The notes under the pieces were generated by a model that was given only the letters and a program-made list of their open reading frames with translations, ran no database searches and was not told where the DNA came from. This document shows, one piece after another, positions 43,101 to 50,631 of a DNA stretch of 64,000 nt. Position numbers and translations under genes: made by a program. The DNA comes from an uncultured Duncaniella sp. GTDB lineage: Bacteria; Bacteroidota; Bacteroidia; Bacteroidales; Muribaculaceae. Within the stretch, counting starts at the first letter, position 1. Each line of letters starts with the position of its first letter. The stretch is from NCBI GenBank assembly GCA_910589485.1, contig CAJUSW010000002.1, positions 248,001 to 312,000 of the forward strand. Reading direction: 5' to 3'.

Positions 43101-43746
43101 CGGGGTTGCCGGGGTTGAGGGCGCGGGCGCGGAAGTCGGCGAGGGCTTCGCGGTCAACGAGGGGAGCGAGGTCGTCCTGATCCATAGCCTCGATCTTCTG
43201 GATCTCGTGAGATGTGCGGAATCCGTCGAAGAAGTTGAGGAAGGGGACGCGGCTCTTGATGGTGGAGAGGTGGGCAACACCGGCGAGGTCCATAACTTCC
43301 TGTACGGAACCTTCGGCAAGCATTGCGAAACCGGTCTGACGGCAGGACATAACGTCCTGGTGGTCACCGAATATCGAGAGTGCATGGCTGGCGAGAGTAC
43401 GGGCCGATACGTGGAACACGCAGGGGAGGAGCTCGCCGGCGATCTTGTACATGTTAGGGATCATCAGGAGAAGACCCTGAGAGGCTGTGTAGGTTGTGGT
43501 GAGTGCACCGGCCTGGAGAGAACCGTGAACGGCACCTGCGGCACCACCCTCGCTCTGCATTTCCTGCACGAGCACGGTTTCGCCGAAGATGTTTTTACGG
43601 CCAGCAGCCGCCCATTCGTCGACATATTCAGCCATGGTCGACGAGGGTGTGATGGGGTAGATGGCTGCTACTTCCGAGAACATATAGCTCACGTGGGCAG
43701 CTGCCTGGTTGCCATCACAAGTCAAGAATTTTTTTTCTTTGCTCAT
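40192..43746 (-). CDS. nifJ: Pyruvate:ferredoxin (flavodoxin) oxidoreductase
   Basis: 1184 aa, the usual length of the single-chain enzyme. It oxidises pyruvate to acetyl-CoA and CO2 and reduces ferredoxin in anaerobes. Domains in order: N-terminal CDGNQAAAHVSYMFSEVAAI with ITPSSTMAEYVDEWA, transketolase-like C-domain, two [4Fe-4S] motifs CIQCNFCAYVCP and CLGCNNCVAVCP, and the TPP domain with GDGAAYDIGFGGLDHVLASG and a proximal cluster including ACSGCGETPYV. Codon use is strongly biased (high expression). Own promoter TACCTTTG at 43863-43870 (minus) and a strong terminator. Confidence 0.98.
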   Translation of the reverse strand: MSKEKKFLTCDGNQAAAHVSYMFSEVAAIYPITPSSTMAEYVDEWAAAGRKNIFGETVLVQEMQSEGGAAGAVHGSLQAGALTTTYTASQGLLLMIPNMYKIAGELLPCVFHVSARTLASHALSIFGDHQDVMSCRQTGFAMLAEGSVQEVMDLAGVAHLSTIKSRVPFLNFFDGFRTSHEIQKIEAMDQDDLAPLVDREALADFRARALNPGNPVARGMAENGDVFFQHREACNEYYNRVPEIVEEYMKEITRITGREYGLFNYYGAPDAERVIIAMGSVTQAAQEAIDHLVANGEKVGLVAVHLYRPFSAKHFLAAVPKTAKRIAVLDRTKEPGANGEPLYLDVKDCFYGQADAPLIVGGRYGLASKDTTPAQIISVFENLALPTPKDHFTVGIIDDVTFTSLPPKEEIALGGEGTFEAKFYGLGADGTVGANKNSVKIIGDNTNKYCQAYFAYDSKKSGGFTCSHLRFGDDPIRSTYLVTTPNFVACHVQAYLHMYDVTRGLRKGGTFLLNTIWEGEELAKNLPNKIKKYFADNDIRVFYINATKIAQEIGLGNRTNTILQSAFFRITEVIPVDLAVEQMKKFIVKSYGKKGQDVVDKNYAAVDRGGEYKELPVDKAWSNLEPEAPAANNDPAFINEVVRPINAQDGDLLKVSAFKGREDGTWEQGTAAYEKRGVAAFVPEWMEENCIQCNFCAYVCPHAAIRPFVLDAQEMAAAPFGEDATIPAIGKQFTGMRFMQSVDVLDCLGCNNCVAVCPGKKGVKALAMKPLETQLDVQKEWDYCVANVASKQHLVDIKSTVKNSQFATPLFEFSGACSGCGETPYVKLISQLFGDHEIVANATGCSSIYSGSVPSTPYTKNAKGEGVAWANSLFEDFAEFGLGMSLAHEKLQARVAAYMQQALTCDCCSAEMKELAQRWLDNRSDVAVSKEVAEKIVPLCEACGCEVSKGLLSVKEHIANRSQWIIAGDGAAYDIGFGGLDHVLASGKNVNVLVVDTEVYSNTGGQASKATPVGAIAKFAAAGKRVRKKDLGLIASTYGYVYVAQIAMGADNAQTLKAIREAEAYDGPSIIIAYAPCINHGIRSGMGHAQEEQKAAVECGYWHLWRYNPALEDEGKNPFTLDSKTPDWDKFEDFLKGEVRYASVMKQYPAEAAELFAAAKANAQWRYNNYLRLSKQQWGVEPEA

Positions 43747-43862
43747 AGTGATATTTATAGAGATGTATAAATCTTTCAGAAGATTATATTAATAAGGTAT
43801 TAGATGCACGAGTCGTGTTATGGAGATTATTCCGTGCACGTACCGGCTGGGAATACCCCGTG

Positions 43863-43870
43863 CAAAGGTA
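43863..43870 (-). promoter_or_regulatory. nifJ promoter -7 box
   Basis: Minus strand TACCTTTG followed by CAC; leader about 110 nt. Confidence 0.6.
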
Positions 43871-43893
43871 CAAAATTTATTATAATATGGTGA

Positions 43894-43910
43894 TAAGTAA
43901 GTCTTAAAAA
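43894..43910 (+). repeat. Solo MITE end
   Basis: TAAGTAAGTCTTAAAAA, identical to the first 17 bp of the element at 46706. It lies at the -33 side of the nifJ promoter. No second end is seen nearby. Confidence 0.55.
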
Positions 43911-43970
43911 TTACCACCATGTGTTAAGTTTTTGAGTTTTTGATTTGTGATTGAGGATTGGGGGGCATCT

Positions 43971-44055
43971 AAAAATCACAATGCGTTGTGATTTTTGATG
44001 ATTTATATGGGAATTGTACCTCCGATTTGGCTGAAATCACAGTGTATTGTGATTT
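43971..44055. repeat. Two related perfect palindromes upstream of nifJ
   Basis: AAAAATCACAA-TGCG-TTGTGATTTTT at 43971-43996 and AAATCACA-gtgtat-TGTGATTT at 44034-44055 share AAATCACA/TGTGATTT arms. They may be operators of nifJ or short hairpin repeats. The rest of 44056-44230 holds nothing recognisable. Confidence 0.5.
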
Positions 44056-44230
44056 TTTGAACGGGCGCGTTCAGTTGTGTGATTAAGGATCTTTACGATT
44101 TAATTGTACCGAAATAGGTGCATTTAACCGGATGAGGAGGGTGATCGTTAATTGGTGTCGGTAGAGTTCTTCGGTTGGTGTGTGGGGATGACCTGGGTGG
44201 TAGATTTTTCTAATCACATGCGCGGGGCGA

Positions 44231-44371
44231 TTATAGGACGTCTTCGACGCCCGTTTTGGTAGATTTCCATTTACCCCGCGCCTCGCCTGACGGCGCAAAT
44301 CTGCCCTGACGGGCGATTTGCTTGTCCGGCGCGTGGCGGGGCTATAATTACATCGCCCCGTTCGGGGCTTA
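44231..44371 (+). repeat. REP-like palindromic element, copy E
   Basis: Head ATAGGACGTCTTCGACGCCC at 44233, outer stem CCCCGCGCC with GTGGCGGGG, inner stem GCAAATCTGCCC-tgac-GGGCGATTTGC. The outer stem has G-C where copies A-D have A-T, on both arms. Confidence 0.8.
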
Positions 44372-44415
44372 TATCTGCAATATGACGGCCACGTTTGGGA
44401 CGGATTCGAGGGTAT

Positions 44416-44546
44416 AAATCCCGCAGGGGCATGGGATTATTAGCCCCGCCACGAGGGGACGCGTAAATCGCCCGGTAGGGCAGAATTACGCGTCGCCGAG
44501 GTGTGGGGAATATGGAATGAAATAAAAATAGGCGTCGAAGACGTCT
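44416..44546 (-). repeat. REP-like palindromic element, copy F (inverted)
   Basis: Inverted relative to E: GCCCCGCCACGAGG, GCGTAAATCGCCC with GGGCAGAATTACGC, then GGCGTCGAAGACGTC. E and F form an inverted pair about 45 bp apart. Confidence 0.8.
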
Positions 44547-44579
44547 GTTAATAAACCCGTTATGCCGATTTTTGCACTG

Positions 44580-45122
44580 TTAGAAATTCAGGGCGAAGCT
44601 CAAGGCGGGGGTGAAGTGGGTGTTGGTTGTGAGGGATGGGGTGGTGATGGATGAGACACCCAAATTCAATGACATCTTTTTGGCTTTATTGCGGTAATGG
44701 TAGGCGGAGATGAGGATCGGGACACTTGATAAAGTGAGTACTCCACCGGTACCAAGTAATGCGATCCAAGGAGCAGATAGATTATAACCTCCAAAAATGG
44801 CAATTGCCCCACCCACAAGTCCAACTAAGGTAATTGGTGTTCCAACCCCGAAGGCGGTCCATCCCACTGCACGGAGAGCCTTGTATTTTCCCCATTCCGC
44901 GGTCTGTTTGTAATCAAAAGGTTGGGAGGAAAAGGGTGCGAGGGAGCTTGCGTTTGCGCCTGTGGAAGTGTCAGGGAGTGATGATTGGCCTTCGTATGCG
45001 CCGGAGCAAGATTCAAAATAAGTTTCTTCCGATATGTCACCAATAGCGGTGTCTATGGATTGGGAATATGCGCTCATAATCGTGGAGAAGATGAGCGCAA
45101 GGAGTATAAAGTATCGTTTCAT
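44580..45122 (-). CDS. Hypothetical membrane protein with signal peptide
   Basis: 180 aa, MKRYFILLALIFSTIMSAYS signal, then a Ser/Asp-rich stretch to residue 65. Two hydrophobic segments (TAFGVGTPITLVGLVGGAIA and LLGTGGVLTLSSVPILISAY) follow, with a basic HYRNKAKKMS between the last helix and a beta-like C-terminal tail ending in Phe. I recognise no family. It stands alone between the E/F repeats and a hairpin, and its role is unknown. Confidence 0.65.
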   Translation of the reverse strand: MKRYFILLALIFSTIMSAYSQSIDTAIGDISEETYFESCSGAYEGQSSLPDTSTGANASSLAPFSSQPFDYKQTAEWGKYKALRAVGWTAFGVGTPITLVGLVGGAIAIFGGYNLSAPWIALLGTGGVLTLSSVPILISAYHYRNKAKKMSLNLGVSSITTPSLTTNTHFTPALSFALNF

Positions 45123-45249
45123 TCTTTGTCTATCTGATTGGTTGGTACAAAGATACGAAATATACAGCCATTGCCGTAACCGAATGGACGTTTATGTCTT
45201 TATTTAATAATGATTGTGACTTTTTTGCCAAATATATCGTGAAAAGAAA

Positions 45250-45310
45250 GGAGGCCGGGCTGATGGAGAACTTGAGGAATGGGTTCTCGTATCGGTCCGG
45301 TCTCCGAGAG
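45250..45310. terminator. Hairpin between hypothetical and phosphatase genes
   Basis: GGAGGCCGG and CCGGTCTCC arms enclose an inner stem (GAGAACTTG/GGGTTCTC). Probably the phosphatase terminator on the minus strand. Confidence 0.45.
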
Positions 45311-45356
45311 AGTGTATGTGAAAAAGAGCAGTGTCAGAGTGTGGGGGTGACGGGGG

Positions 45357-46655
45357 TCACTTGATGTTTTCGTAGTCCTGGAGGGCTTTCTCGAAGCGGG
45401 CGGCTACGTCGGACATCTTATAGAGGCCGTCGGCATTGCGGGTGAGGCCCTTGAGGGAGAGGGGATAGATGCAAGGGGGATTGTCGAGCCCGAGGAGCTG
45501 CATCTGGCGTAGCTGGTCGACCGACTGGTAGACGATGTTGATGTCGGCATACTCCTGGCCGTCGGCACCGAGGAATTTCTCGATCACGATCTTGGAGCCG
45601 ATGGGGGTCTTTTTCTCGATAGCGTTGGGGAGTTCGTATTCCTCCACGCCGAGGGCGGTGGCTACGCTGGAGAGGTTGCTGTCGTGGCCCACGAGGAAGG
45701 TAAACTTACGGTCGGGGGAGCGGAGCTCGTCATACATATATTGTATGAGCGGATTGGCCACGTTGGCAGCCACGATGGGAGCGGTGAAGAGCACGTCCTG
45801 ATAGGTGTCCTTGATGTGGGCGAGCTTCTCCCAGTCCTTGCGGGTGAGCTTGTGGCCGAAGGCTGCCTTGAGGGTGTCGGGCTCCTCGTAGTACTGGAGG
45901 ATGAAGGCGTCGCTGGCCGAGTTGAGCTCCTTGAGGGCGGAGCCGGATTTCATGGACGGTTCGGCCCATTTCTCGAGCACGATCTCGGTGTTGTAGTTGT
46001 CGAGAGCCTTGAGTTTGGGATCGTTGGCCTTGGCCATGGGGGAATCCTTCACGTCGAGTACCTCGGTCATGAGCGCATAGTCGGGGGCGATGGCCTCGTT
46101 GATGCCCACGATACCTTTCTTACCGCCCATGTCGTTGATCTGCTTCATGGCGATTTCGACAAACTCGGGGCTAACCTTGGTGAGCTGGGGGTTGAAGAGG
46201 GGGTCCATCTTGCTTGGGGTGTAGCGATGGTTGACACGCACGCCTCCCACGGGCATGAAGCCTGAGGTGAAGTACTGGGCCGTGGCGATGCAACGTTGCA
46301 TGGAGTTGGCTATGACGTTGAGATCGTCGGCGGTGGGGACATAGTTCTCGGGGAACATGCCGGCATCGACGGCCCACTTGCGGAAGTATTGTCCCATCAT
46401 GGTCTCGAGGGCACCGCCTCGCGAAGTGAGTTCGCTTTTGGCCGCGCTCCAGTCGGTCCACTTATGGGGAGTCATGCGTCCGAGGTCGCTCTTGCTGTCG
46501 GAGAGCGGGGAGCGGATGTTGTGGCGGCTGAGCACCACGGCTTCCTTAAGCTGATACTTGTCCTTGAATTCCTTGCTGCGCTGGGCCTGTGCGTCGGCGA
46601 TGGAGGGGATGCCCATGATGGCGAGGGCAATGAGGCCCGAGAATATACCTTTCAT
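45357..46655 (-). CDS. Histidine acid phosphatase, AppA/Agp-like, secreted
   Basis: 432 aa with a signal peptide (FSGLIALAIMGIPSIADAQA). The catalytic motif is VLSRHNIRSPL (RHNIRSP, the form seen in glucose-1-phosphatase and AppA phytases) and the distal proton donor is VGHDSNLSS (HD). The enzyme releases phosphate from sugar phosphates or phytate in the periplasm. It is distinct from the MINPP-like enzyme at 32-33 kb. The divergent neighbour is a phosphate-selective-type porin, giving a phosphate acquisition pair with a MITE-like element in the shared upstream region. Confidence 0.9.
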   Translation of the reverse strand: MKGIFSGLIALAIMGIPSIADAQAQRSKEFKDKYQLKEAVVLSRHNIRSPLSDSKSDLGRMTPHKWTDWSAAKSELTSRGGALETMMGQYFRKWAVDAGMFPENYVPTADDLNVIANSMQRCIATAQYFTSGFMPVGGVRVNHRYTPSKMDPLFNPQLTKVSPEFVEIAMKQINDMGGKKGIVGINEAIAPDYALMTEVLDVKDSPMAKANDPKLKALDNYNTEIVLEKWAEPSMKSGSALKELNSASDAFILQYYEEPDTLKAAFGHKLTRKDWEKLAHIKDTYQDVLFTAPIVAANVANPLIQYMYDELRSPDRKFTFLVGHDSNLSSVATALGVEEYELPNAIEKKTPIGSKIVIEKFLGADGQEYADINIVYQSVDQLRQMQLLGLDNPPCIYPLSLKGLTRNADGLYKMSDVAARFEKALQDYENIK

Positions 46656-46705
46656 AATGTGTGGCGGGTGTTAGTTGGGTGGAGGGGTTGTTAGTTTTTT
46701 GGTAA

Positions 46706-46890
46706 TAAGTAAGTCTTAAAAAGAACCGCTATATGTAAGTCTTAAAGAGCTTGCCCAATAAATCTTGTTCTTTTTGGCTATTTTAGCTTTGTCTCTCAGT
46801 CGCATAGCTCGCTATGCTCCTTCATTCCGCAGCCAAAACACCACAAAAATAACTGCGATTTATATGTGCATTCTTTTTACGACTTACTTA
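46706..46890. mobile_element. MITE-like palindromic element 2
   Basis: 185 bp. Left end TAAGTAAGTCTTAAAAAGAA (46706-46725) is the inverted repeat of TTCTTTTTACGACTTACTTA (46871-46890) with one mismatch in 20. The centre, CAGTCGCATAGCTCGCTATG and CTCCTTCAT, matches element 1. It lies 50 bp upstream of the phosphatase start. Confidence 0.75.
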
Positions 46891-47186
46891 GTGGGGAGGA
46901 GAGGTGGTGATGTGACTTGCGTTGCATGTGGGTTTCTACAACATTAATAACCGCAGGATGTGGTGATGGTTCACATTCCGAAAAATTTTTTCAATAAAAT
47001 TTACATAAAAGTGAACTATCGGGATGCTTAATGGTTAAAAATATCAAAGTGGCTTACCACGCATGACATCTACACCCCCCGTGAAAAGGACTTACCTAAA
47101 CGATAATGCCATAGATAAGTTCATCATCTTACATTCAACGTTTCTATTCCACCTACTCCCCCCCAACCAGTAAAAACACCTGAGTT

Positions 47187-48365
47187 ATGAGAGCTATCAC
47201 ACTCACAGCCATATCGGCACTGTTCATGACAATGACATGCTTTGCCACCGCCAGCGCGCAGGATGAAGAACCTAAGCTGACCATCAAACCTACAGGCCGT
47301 ATCCTTCTTGACGGCGCCATATATTGCCCGGACGGTGACGGATTTGCCGACGGAGCCGCTCTGCCCGACATACGCATGGGCGCTAAAGTGGGCTACGGCA
47401 ACTGGGGTGCCAAGATCGATGTGGGCTACGGCTTCGGCAAGATCAGCATGAAGGATGTGTATATCCAGTATAATTTCAATGAGAACAATCTGCTCCGCGC
47501 GGGATATTTCGTGCATCAGTTCGGCCTCAACGCCGCCACCTCGAGCTCGATGAAGCCGGCGATGGAGGCTCCGATCTCGGACACGTTCTTCAACGCCACG
47601 GGTCGTAACATCGGCGTGATGTATGTGTATGACAAGGAGAAATTCTTCGTGGGCGTGAGCGGTATCGTGGCCGGTACGTCTATGACAACTCCTGCCAACG
47701 AGCAGGCCAAGGTGAGCGTGGGCGCACTGAACCGCATGGTGTACCGCCCGTATTTCAGCGACGGACTTGTGGCCCAGGTGGGCGCGTCGCTGTGGTATCA
47801 GAGCGCTATGCACAAGAAGATCGAGAATGAGGATGGTGAGGCAGTGGCCTCGCCGGGTTATTTCGATTTCTCGGCCGGTTTCCCCACGAGGGTGTGCAAG
47901 GTGAACCTGCTCGGCGCGGATATCCAGGAGGCCAAGGGTGTGTTCAAGTTCTCGCCCGAGCTCCTGCTCGCCAAGGATCGCGTGGCGCTGGAGTCGCAGT
48001 ACTATTACATGAACGTGAGCCGCAAGGGGGACTACAAGACCTATACCGCCCAGGGTGTGTATGGCCTGTTGCGTGGGTTGCTGATAGGTGATTCCTACGG
48101 CTACTCCCACGGCGACGCCGGCCTGGCTACCCCGAAGCCCGGATCGCTCGAGATGATACTCGGCTACAACTATATGAATGCCAATTCGCGCAAGGCCGAG
48201 GTGTTTGGCGGTATCTCGAATGACTATTCGCTGACGCTGAACTATTATATCAACAAGTATATGCTGGCCCGTCTGCGCTATTCCTATACCGATGTGCGCC
48301 ACAGCGCCGTGCAGAAGGACCGCCACGTGAGCACCATCCAGGCCCGTATTCAGATTATATTCTAA
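47187..48365 (+). CDS. OprO/OprP-like phosphate-selective porin
   Basis: 392 aa with a signal peptide (AISALFMTMTCFATASA). Alternating amphipathic strands, a PTGRILLDGAIY opening and terminal aromatic ARIQIIF are typical of a 16-strand outer-membrane barrel. The DIRMGAKVGYGNWGAKIDVG segment is typical of the Porin_O/P family. It is divergent from the histidine phosphatase, so phosphate uptake is a sensible role. 46891-47186 contains no other gene and no clear TAnnTTTG box. Confidence 0.82.
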   Translation: MRAITLTAISALFMTMTCFATASAQDEEPKLTIKPTGRILLDGAIYCPDGDGFADGAALPDIRMGAKVGYGNWGAKIDVGYGFGKISMKDVYIQYNFNENNLLRAGYFVHQFGLNAATSSSMKPAMEAPISDTFFNATGRNIGVMYVYDKEKFFVGVSGIVAGTSMTTPANEQAKVSVGALNRMVYRPYFSDGLVAQVGASLWYQSAMHKKIENEDGEAVASPGYFDFSAGFPTRVCKVNLLGADIQEAKGVFKFSPELLLAKDRVALESQYYYMNVSRKGDYKTYTAQGVYGLLRGLLIGDSYGYSHGDAGLATPKPGSLEMILGYNYMNANSRKAEVFGGISNDYSLTLNYYINKYMLARLRYSYTDVRHSAVQKDRHVSTIQARIQIIF

Positions 48366-48427
48366 CTCTCGAAAAGTAGGATATCCGACAGAATAAAAGA
48401 TAAGAAATAAGATAAGAATAGTGCGAT

Positions 48428-48465
48428 GACAGGCATCTTCCCCGCCAGTGGGGTAGATGCCTGTC
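48428..48465. terminator. Bidirectional terminator
   Basis: GACAGGCATCTTCCCC and GGGGTAGATGCCTGTC form a 16-bp stem between the convergent porin and DegT genes. Confidence 0.75.
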
Positions 48466-48504
48466 TCATATTGTCGTGGGAGTATTGATGGTCCTTGAGG
48501 GGGA

Positions 48505-49665
48505 TCAGAGGAGGGAGGTGATGGCGTTGACGATGAGGCGGACGTCGTCGGGGGTGACCCAGGGGCCGGAGGGGAGGCAGAGGCCACACTCGAAGAGGTG
48601 GGTGCTCACGCCATTAGTGTAGGCGGGTGCTCCGGCAAATACGGGTTGCATGTGCATGGGTTTCCACAGGAGGCGCGACTCGATGTTGAGCGATTCGAGA
48701 TGGAGACGCACGGCATCGGGGGTGAGTCCGCCGGTGAGCGAGGGGTCGATGGTGATGGTGGAGAGCCAGTAGTTGGGCTCGAAGTCGGGCGACGGCGCGG
48801 CGTGGAAGTATATGCCGGGAACGTCGGCGAGCAGTGAGGCGTAGAGCGAGGCGAGCATGCGGTGGTGGGCGATGTGGTCGTGGAGCACGGTCATCTGTCC
48901 GCGTCCTATGCCGGCCGAGATGTTGCTCATGCGGTAGTTGTAGCCGATGTTGAGGTGGTGGTAGTAGGGGCGGGGCTCGCGTGCCTGGGTGGCGAAGTAG
49001 ACGGCGCGGGCGCGGGACTCGTCGTCGGGACAGATGAGGGCTCCTCCGCCCGAGGTGGTGATCATCTTGTTACCATTGAAGCTGAGTATGCCGTAGCGCC
49101 CGAGGGTGCCGCACTCGTGGCCACGGTAGCGGGAGCCGAGGGCCTCGGCGGCATCCTCGACCACGGGGATATCCCATTTGGCGGCCACGGCGAGGATGTC
49201 GTCCATGCGGGCAGGCATACCGTAGAGGTGTACGGGGACTATGGCGCGGGGACGGCGGCCTGTCTTGGCAACGCGGTCGGCTATGGCATGGTCGAGCAGG
49301 TGGGGATCCATGTTCCAGGTGTCGGGCTCGGAGTCGACAAACACCGGAGTGGCTCCCTGATAGACGATGGGATTGGCCGAAGCCGAGAATGTGAAGCTCT
49401 GACACATCACTTCGTCGCCACGGTCCACTCCGGCGAGTATGAGGCCGAGGTGTATGGCGGCAGTTCCGGCCGAGACGGCTGCCACGCGCACGTGGGAGCG
49501 CGACGGGTCATCGTGGGAAAGGAAGTCCTGGAGGTCCTTTTCGAAGGCATCTACGTTGGGGCCGAGGGGCACTACCCAGTTGTCGGCAAAGGCTTCATCA
49601 ATGTATTTTTGCTCGTTGCCGCTCATGTGGCAGAGACAAAGATGTATGCGTCGAGATGATTTCAT
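48505..49665 (-). CDS. DegT/DnrJ/EryC1 family sugar aminotransferase
   Basis: 386 aa, MKSSRRIHLCLCHMSGNEQK. PLP-dependent enzymes of this family aminate nucleotide-linked keto-sugars for LPS, capsule or glycoprotein glycans. The opening MSGNEQKYIDEAFADNWVVP, the substrate region VSAGTAAIHLGLIL, VVEDAAEALGSRY and the Schiff-base Lys in SFNGNKMITTSGGG are as in PglE/PseC-like proteins. It is not part of a visible glycan cluster. The spacer to the divergent SIMPL gene is filled by GTTTATA repeats. Confidence 0.92.
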   Translation of the reverse strand: MKSSRRIHLCLCHMSGNEQKYIDEAFADNWVVPLGPNVDAFEKDLQDFLSHDDPSRSHVRVAAVSAGTAAIHLGLILAGVDRGDEVMCQSFTFSASANPIVYQGATPVFVDSEPDTWNMDPHLLDHAIADRVAKTGRRPRAIVPVHLYGMPARMDDILAVAAKWDIPVVEDAAEALGSRYRGHECGTLGRYGILSFNGNKMITTSGGGALICPDDESRARAVYFATQAREPRPYYHHLNIGYNYRMSNISAGIGRGQMTVLHDHIAHHRMLASLYASLLADVPGIYFHAAPSPDFEPNYWLSTITIDPSLTGGLTPDAVRLHLESLNIESRLLWKPMHMQPVFAGAPAYTNGVSTHLFECGLCLPSGPWVTPDDVRLIVNAITSLL

Positions 49666-49724
49666 GGGTCAGAGTTGTTATATTACTGCAAAGTTAGCTA
49701 TATTTGCAGTGAGAGCAAAGTTTC

Positions 49725-49803
49725 TTATGAGTTTATGGGTTTATAAGTTTATGGGTTTATGAGTTTATAGGTTTATAAGTTTATGGGTTTATAGGTTTAT
49801 GGC
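49725..49803 (+). repeat. GTTTATA/GTTTATG decamer tract
   Basis: About eleven units of AGTTTAT or GGTTTAT in 80 bp between divergent genes, without a preceding hairpin. Confidence 0.75.
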
Positions 49804-49859
49804 TCGATGAATTGATATCAACATATAATTCAAATAATAAAATTAAAATTTTAGAGATT

Positions 49860-50555
49860 ATGGACATAAAGACACGTATGGTGCCGGCAATTGTGATTGC
49901 CGTGGGCATGGTGATAGTGGGCTTCACGCTGAAGGCCGGTATCGATAATATTGCTTTCCGTGACAGGGAGGTGACTGTGAGAGGATTGGCTGAACGCGAG
50001 GTGCCGGCCAATCTGGTGACATGGCCCATCGCCTACAGCATAGCGGGCAATGACCTGATGACGATGTACAACACCGTGAATTCCAATAACGACAAGATTG
50101 TGAAGTTCCTGACCTCCAACGGTATCTCGACCGATGAGATCTCGGTGAATCCGCCGGACACTTATGATGCCACAAGCAACCGCTACCGCTCGGATTCGTT
50201 CAGCTATAACTATTCGATCAATTGCACGGTGACTGTGACCACCAAGAAGGTGGACAAGGTGCGCGAGCTGCTTAACCGCCAGAGCGAACTGCTCAAGGAG
50301 GGGATAGCGTTCTCCAACTCCTATATCAATTATCAGTACACGGGCCTGAACGAGATCAAGCCCGAGATGATAGCCGAGGCCACCAAGAATGCCCGCGCTG
50401 CGGCCGACCAGTTTGCCGCCGACAGCGATAGCAAGGTGGGCAAGATTAAGACCGCCTCGCAGGGCCAGTTCTCGATAGATGATTCTGACTCAAGCACTCC
50501 TTTCATCAAGAAGGTGAGAGTGGTGTCGACGATAGTCTACTATCTGGAAGACTGA
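49860..50555 (+). CDS. SIMPL-domain (DUF541) periplasmic protein
   Basis: 231 aa from ATG 49860 (MDIKTRMVPAIVIAVGMVIV); the upstream in-frame ATG lies in low-complexity sequence. One N-terminal membrane helix (residues 8-27) anchors a periplasmic SIMPL domain recognisable by EVTVRGLAEREVPANLVTWP and ISVNPPDTYDA. The family is linked to signal or stress roles in other bacteria (BP26, SIMPL), here unassigned. A strong terminator follows. Confidence 0.82.
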   Translation: MDIKTRMVPAIVIAVGMVIVGFTLKAGIDNIAFRDREVTVRGLAEREVPANLVTWPIAYSIAGNDLMTMYNTVNSNNDKIVKFLTSNGISTDEISVNPPDTYDATSNRYRSDSFSYNYSINCTVTVTTKKVDKVRELLNRQSELLKEGIAFSNSYINYQYTGLNEIKPEMIAEATKNARAAADQFAADSDSKVGKIKTASQGQFSIDDSDSSTPFIKKVRVVSTIVYYLED

Positions 50556-50578
50556 TTCTTATAAAATCATAATATTAC

Positions 50579-50618
50579 AGCCATTGTCCGGAGACCCTGA
50601 GTGGGGCGGGCGATGGCT
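50579..50618 (+). terminator. SIMPL gene terminator
   Basis: AGCCATTGTCCG and CGGGCGATGGCT, followed by TTTTTCTG. Confidence 0.7.
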
Positions 50619-50631
50619 TTTTCTGTGCCCG

